A stretch of DNA of 64,000 bases from NCBI RefSeq assembly GCF_030418315.1, contig NZ_JAUHPV010000002.1, positions 489,973 through 553,972 of the forward strand, read 5' to 3'. The notes below the pieces were generated by a model. The model ran no database searches. It was not told the DNA's origin and was given only the letters and a program-made list of their open reading frames with translations. The stretch is from Demequina zhanjiangensis. GTDB taxonomy: Bacteria; Actinomycetota; Actinomycetes; Actinomycetales; Demequinaceae. Shown one piece after another: positions 61,348 through 64,000 of this stretch. Position 1 is the stretch's first letter. Each line of letters opens with the position of its first letter. The position numbers and the translations under genes are program-made.

Positions 61348-62123
61348 CGTGCGCGCTGCGGGCTGTTGACCCAGTGCAGCATGCCGAGCATCACCGCGGC
61401 GCCGGCCACGGCGCCGCCCAGGTGCGCCTGCCAGGACAGGCCCGGCACGATGAAGCCGAGCACCAGCCAGAGTCCGCCGGTGGTGACGACGGACTGGTAG
61501 TTCAGCTTGAGCTTGTACAGCACCACTGCGTAAGCGGCGAAGAGTCCGAAGATCGCTCCGGAGGCGCCGCCGTGGATGCCGCCGCGCGCGAGGAGATCCA
61601 CGCCGAGCGAGCCGCCGAGGAGCGAGAGCACGTAGAGCGCGAGGAAGCGCATGCGCCCCAGGATCGGCTCGAGCTGGCTGCCGAACTGGAACAGCACCAG
61701 CATGTTCATGCCGATGTGGAAGATCCCGAAGTGCAGGAAGCCCGAGGTGATCCAGCGGTACCACTCCTCGCCGGCGCCGCCGAGCTCGCCGTTGAGCGCG
61801 GGGATCATGCCCCACTCGAGCGCCCAGGCGTTCTGGCCCAGGACGAGGTAGCCGTACAGGTACGCGGCGACGTTGAGGCCGATCAGCGTGAGCGTGACGA
61901 CCGGGCGACCGAAGGCGCTCGTGAAGCCGAGGCGGTTGACGACCGACCGCGACTGCTTCTGAGCCTCGCGCGCGCAGTCCACACAGATGATGCCGACGGG
62001 CGCGGGCGTCTGGCAGTCGGGGCAGGTGGGCCTCCCGCAGCGCTGGCAGGAGACGTAGGAGACGCGGTCAGGGTGGCGGGGGCACACGGGTTCCATGGCG
62101 GTCCCGCCACCCGACGCAGTCAT
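61338..62123 (-). CDS. Rhomboid-family intramembrane serine protease with N-terminal zinc finger
   Basis: A 261-residue protein. A B-box-like zinc-binding segment (C14, H17, C26, C29, C34, C37, C47, C50) precedes six TM helices. Active site: N140, S188 in GGASG and H234 in AHLGG. An internal ATG (62096, MEPVCPRHPD) is an alternative start. It lies 10 bases after ppiA. The substrate is unknown. Confidence 0.92.
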   Translation of the reverse strand: MTASGGGTAMEPVCPRHPDRVSYVSCQRCGRPTCPDCQTPAPVGIICVDCAREAQKQSRSVVNRLGFTSAFGRPVVTLTLIGLNVAAYLYGYLVLGQNAWALEWGMIPALNGELGGAGEEWYRWITSGFLHFGIFHIGMNMLVLFQFGSQLEPILGRMRFLALYVLSLLGGSLGVDLLARGGIHGGASGAIFGLFAAYAVVLYKLKLNYQSVVTTGGLWLVLGFIVPGLSWQAHLGGAVAGAAVMLGMLHWVNSPQRARRR

Positions 62124-62133
62124 CCGGGTCCGA

Positions 62134-62682
62134 CTACTCGGAGATGGTGACGGACGTGATGGTGATGTCCTCGACGGGACGGTCGCCAGGGCCCGTGGCC
62201 GTGGTGGCGATCTTGTCCACGACGGCCTTGGACTCGTCGTCCACGACCTTGCCGAAGATGGTGTGCTTGCCGTTGAGCCAGTCCGGGTTCGTCACGGTGA
62301 TGAAGAACTGCGAACCGTTGGTGCCGGCAGGCTTGCCGGTGATGGGGTTCACGCGCTTGCCCGCGTTCGCCATGGCGAGCAGGTAGGGCTCGTTGAACTG
62401 GAGCTCGGGGTGCGGCTCGTCGTCGAAGGTGTAGCCCGGGCCACCGGTGCCGGTGCCGAGCGGGCATCCACCCTGGATCATGAAGCCGTCGATGACGCGG
62501 TGGAAGACAAGACCGTCGTAGAAGGGCTCGTGGCTCGCCTCTCCGGTCTTGGGGTTCTTCCACTCCTTCTCGCCGGTCGCGAGACCGACGAAGTTCGCCA
62601 CCGTGTTGGGAGCGTGGTTGGGGAACAGCTCGATGCGGATGTCACCGGCCGTGGTCTGGAGCGTTGCGATCATGCTCGTCAT
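62134..62682 (-). CDS. ppiA: Cyclophilin-type peptidyl-prolyl isomerase
   Basis: A 182-residue cytoplasmic cyclophilin. FHRVIDGFMIQGG carries the catalytic arginine and glutamine, and NGSQFFITV completes the pocket. The start is either ATG 62682 (MTSMIATLQTT) or 62673 (MIATLQTT); an in-frame ATG at 62703 is unlikely. ppiA next to rhomboid and crgA is the usual gene order near gyrA in actinobacteria. Confidence 0.93.
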   Translation of the reverse strand: MTSMIATLQTTAGDIRIELFPNHAPNTVANFVGLATGEKEWKNPKTGEASHEPFYDGLVFHRVIDGFMIQGGCPLGTGTGGPGYTFDDEPHPELQFNEPYLLAMANAGKRVNPITGKPAGTNGSQFFITVTNPDWLNGKHTIFGKVVDDESKAVVDKIATTATGPGDRPVEDITITSVTISE

Positions 62683-62763
62683 TGTGGCATAAGGCCTCGC
62701 CATGAGGCGTTGTAGGTGGCACGATGGATAAAAGGACTACCAACGTGGGATGGGAGACTCGCC

Positions 62764-63858
62764 ATGGGACGGGCAAAGGTGGACATCGACGCCGAGAAGT
62801 ACCGCAAGCAGGCTGAAGAGGCTGCTGCGGCGGCGAAGGAGGCCGCCGACAAGGCCGCGACGGCCGCAAGCGAGGCGGCGAAGCGCGCCGTCGAGTGGGC
62901 GGGGCCGCAGGTGGAGCACGCCAAGGACTGGGCCGGCCCCCGCGTCACGCAGGCGAAGGACTGGGCTGGACCCAAGGTCGACGAGGCGGTCGCCTGGGCC
63001 AAGCCGCGCGCGGAGAAGGCGTACCGCAAGGGCGCCAAGAAGGCGTCGCCGTACGTGCACAAGGCAGGCGACAAGACGTCCGAGTGGGTCGACATCGCGC
63101 AGGCCGCGATCATCGGTGCCGCCATCCCGGCCGTGGTGGCCGCGGTGGACAGCGCTGCGGAGGAGCCCGAGGAGAAGAAGGGCTCGGCTGCCAAGGTGCT
63201 GATCCCGATCGCTCTCGCGGCCGCGGCCGGCGCTGCGCTCGTGGCGTGGGCGCGTCGCGACCCGGGCCGTGATGCCTGGGCCGGGGACGACGACTGGGAG
63301 CTTGAGGACCCGAGCGGTGACTTCCCCACGAAGCTCCGTCACGACGTGAACAAGGTCGCCGACCTCACCACGTCGTCCATGAAGAAGGCCGTGTCCACGG
63401 TCTCGGATGCGGCGCAGACCACGTCCAAGCAGGTCGTGGACGCCGCGGGTCCCGCGTGGGAGAAGGCGCTCGCGCAGCTCGGCCCCACCTACGCGAAGGC
63501 GAAGGAGGCGGCGGGCCCCGCATACGAGCGTGTCCGTGAGACGGCCGTCGAGGAGGCGAAGAAGATCGCCGACCAGGCCGGCCCCGCGATCGAGCGCGTG
63601 AAGGCGACGGCGACCACCGAGGCCAAGAAGTTCGCGGCGTCGGTCGACGAGGCCCGTCACCAGGCGGCCGTGGGCATCGCCGACACGATCGACGGCGCCG
63701 AGGACGTCTGGGAGGACGAGGGCGGCACCGGCGAGGACGGCCTCACCGCGGAGGAGCGCAAGGACGAGGCGATGGCTGAGAAGCCCGCCCCGAAGAAGGC
63801 GCCCGCCAAGAAGGCTCCTGCGAAGAAGCCCGCGGCGAAGAAGACGGACGACTCGTGA
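62764..63858 (+). CDS. Ala/Lys-rich membrane protein with WAGP repeats and histone-like tail
   Basis: A 364-residue protein of unknown function. MGRAKVDID start with GGGAG upstream. Residues about 10-45 form an Ala-rich coiled coil. Three WAGP-x-V repeats about 11 residues apart (about 45-80) are followed by a hydrophobic segment near 115-132, a likely TM at about 152-170, further AGPA-x-E repeats (about 230-300) and a C-terminal KKAPAKKAP tail (about 340-360) like histone H1. Amphipathic helices suggest membrane-surface binding. It is divergent from ppiA. Confidence 0.75.
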   Translation: MGRAKVDIDAEKYRKQAEEAAAAAKEAADKAATAASEAAKRAVEWAGPQVEHAKDWAGPRVTQAKDWAGPKVDEAVAWAKPRAEKAYRKGAKKASPYVHKAGDKTSEWVDIAQAAIIGAAIPAVVAAVDSAAEEPEEKKGSAAKVLIPIALAAAAGAALVAWARRDPGRDAWAGDDDWELEDPSGDFPTKLRHDVNKVADLTTSSMKKAVSTVSDAAQTTSKQVVDAAGPAWEKALAQLGPTYAKAKEAAGPAYERVRETAVEEAKKIADQAGPAIERVKATATTEAKKFAASVDEARHQAAVGIADTIDGAEDVWEDEGGTGEDGLTAEERKDEAMAEKPAPKKAPAKKAPAKKPAAKKTDDS

Positions 63859-63879
63859 TCTGAGTCGCGCCTGACGTCA

Positions 63880-64000
63880 CGGGGCGCCCCCCCAGGTGGT
63901 GGGGGGGCCCCGCGTGGGGGTGGGGGGGGGGGGGGCGCCCCCCCGGTGCCCCCGCCCCGCCCGCGGCCCCGCGGGGGACCCCCCGGCGCGGCGGAACACG
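63880..64000. other. Low-complexity G/C homopolymer end
   Basis: The last ~120 bases are runs of G and C (14 G in a row at 63922-63935) unlike the rest of the window, with no coding signal. They probably represent a poor-quality contig end, perhaps grown from a terminator hairpin at 63880-63915. Confidence 0.6.

Overview
The window is high-GC DNA from a motile Gram-positive actinobacterium. The evidence is a PASTA-kinase/SEDS/CrgA cell-envelope locus, a class E sortase, a C50-type carotenoid operon, frequent GTG starts and a flagellum with no P- or L-ring genes. A Micrococcales lineage such as Cellulomonadaceae or Demequina-like bacteria fits, but the genus is an inference. No rRNA, tRNA, CRISPR array, phage or insertion sequence was recognised.

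Layout. 1-10450 is chemotaxis on the minus strand. An operon runs cheA, cheW, a tiny ORF, cheB, cheR, cheY, cheX-like, cheY, cheX-like, followed by two tandem paralogous MCP genes. 10490-12940 is a feoA-feoB-feoC-like ferrous iron operon under a DtxR/IdeR-like box. 12998-14949 holds csrA and a divergent DUF222/HNH gene. 15017-26905 carries the flagellar export, switch and motor genes: flbD, motA, motB, fliL, fliM, fliN, fliO, fliP, fliQ, fliR, flhB, flhA and a degenerate FlhF-like gene. 27238-36605 is the basal body and hook operon: flgB, flgC, fliE, fliF, fliG, fliH, fliI, fliJ, fliK, flgD, flgE. 36747-41280 holds fliC, fliD, fliS, a small helical gene and the sigma factor fliA. 41662-44914 is the only large plus-strand flagellar operon: flgN, flgK, flgL, fliW. 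44978-53358 is the growth and division signalling operon fhaA, fhaB, pstP, rodA/ftsW, pbpA, pknA, pknB. 53431-58606 is the carotenoid operon crtE, crtB, crtI, crtYe, crtYf, crtEb. 58628-62682 holds trpG/pabA, a small membrane protein, sortase E, crgA, a rhomboid protease and ppiA. The last gene is an Ala/Lys-rich membrane protein, and the final ~120 bases are low-complexity G/C runs that look like a contig-end artefact.

Regulation visible in the DNA. Five transcription units (both MCPs, cheA, flbD-mot, fliC) have the same promoter, CTCA, exactly 16 bases, then a box close to GCCGATGA. This is what a FliA/WhiG-type sigma factor would read, and that factor is encoded in the window. The basal-body operon and fliM are preceded instead by a shared GAGGTTTGTCAC element. 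The flagellin leader contains a hairpin presenting GGA plus a GGAGGA Shine-Dalgarno, which together with csrA and fliW suggests the CsrA-FliW-flagellin homeostasis circuit. Several genes (csrA, fhaA, crtE) look leaderless.

Most unusual items: a cluster of DnaA-box-like sequences between crgA and the rhomboid gene; two CheX-like genes interleaved with two cheY genes, sharing length and active-site position; an FlhF homologue without a P-loop; a FliM without the canonical CheY-binding N-terminus; a 16-codon ORF linking flhB to flhA by stop/start overlaps at both ends; and a carotenoid operon sitting between pknB and trpG.
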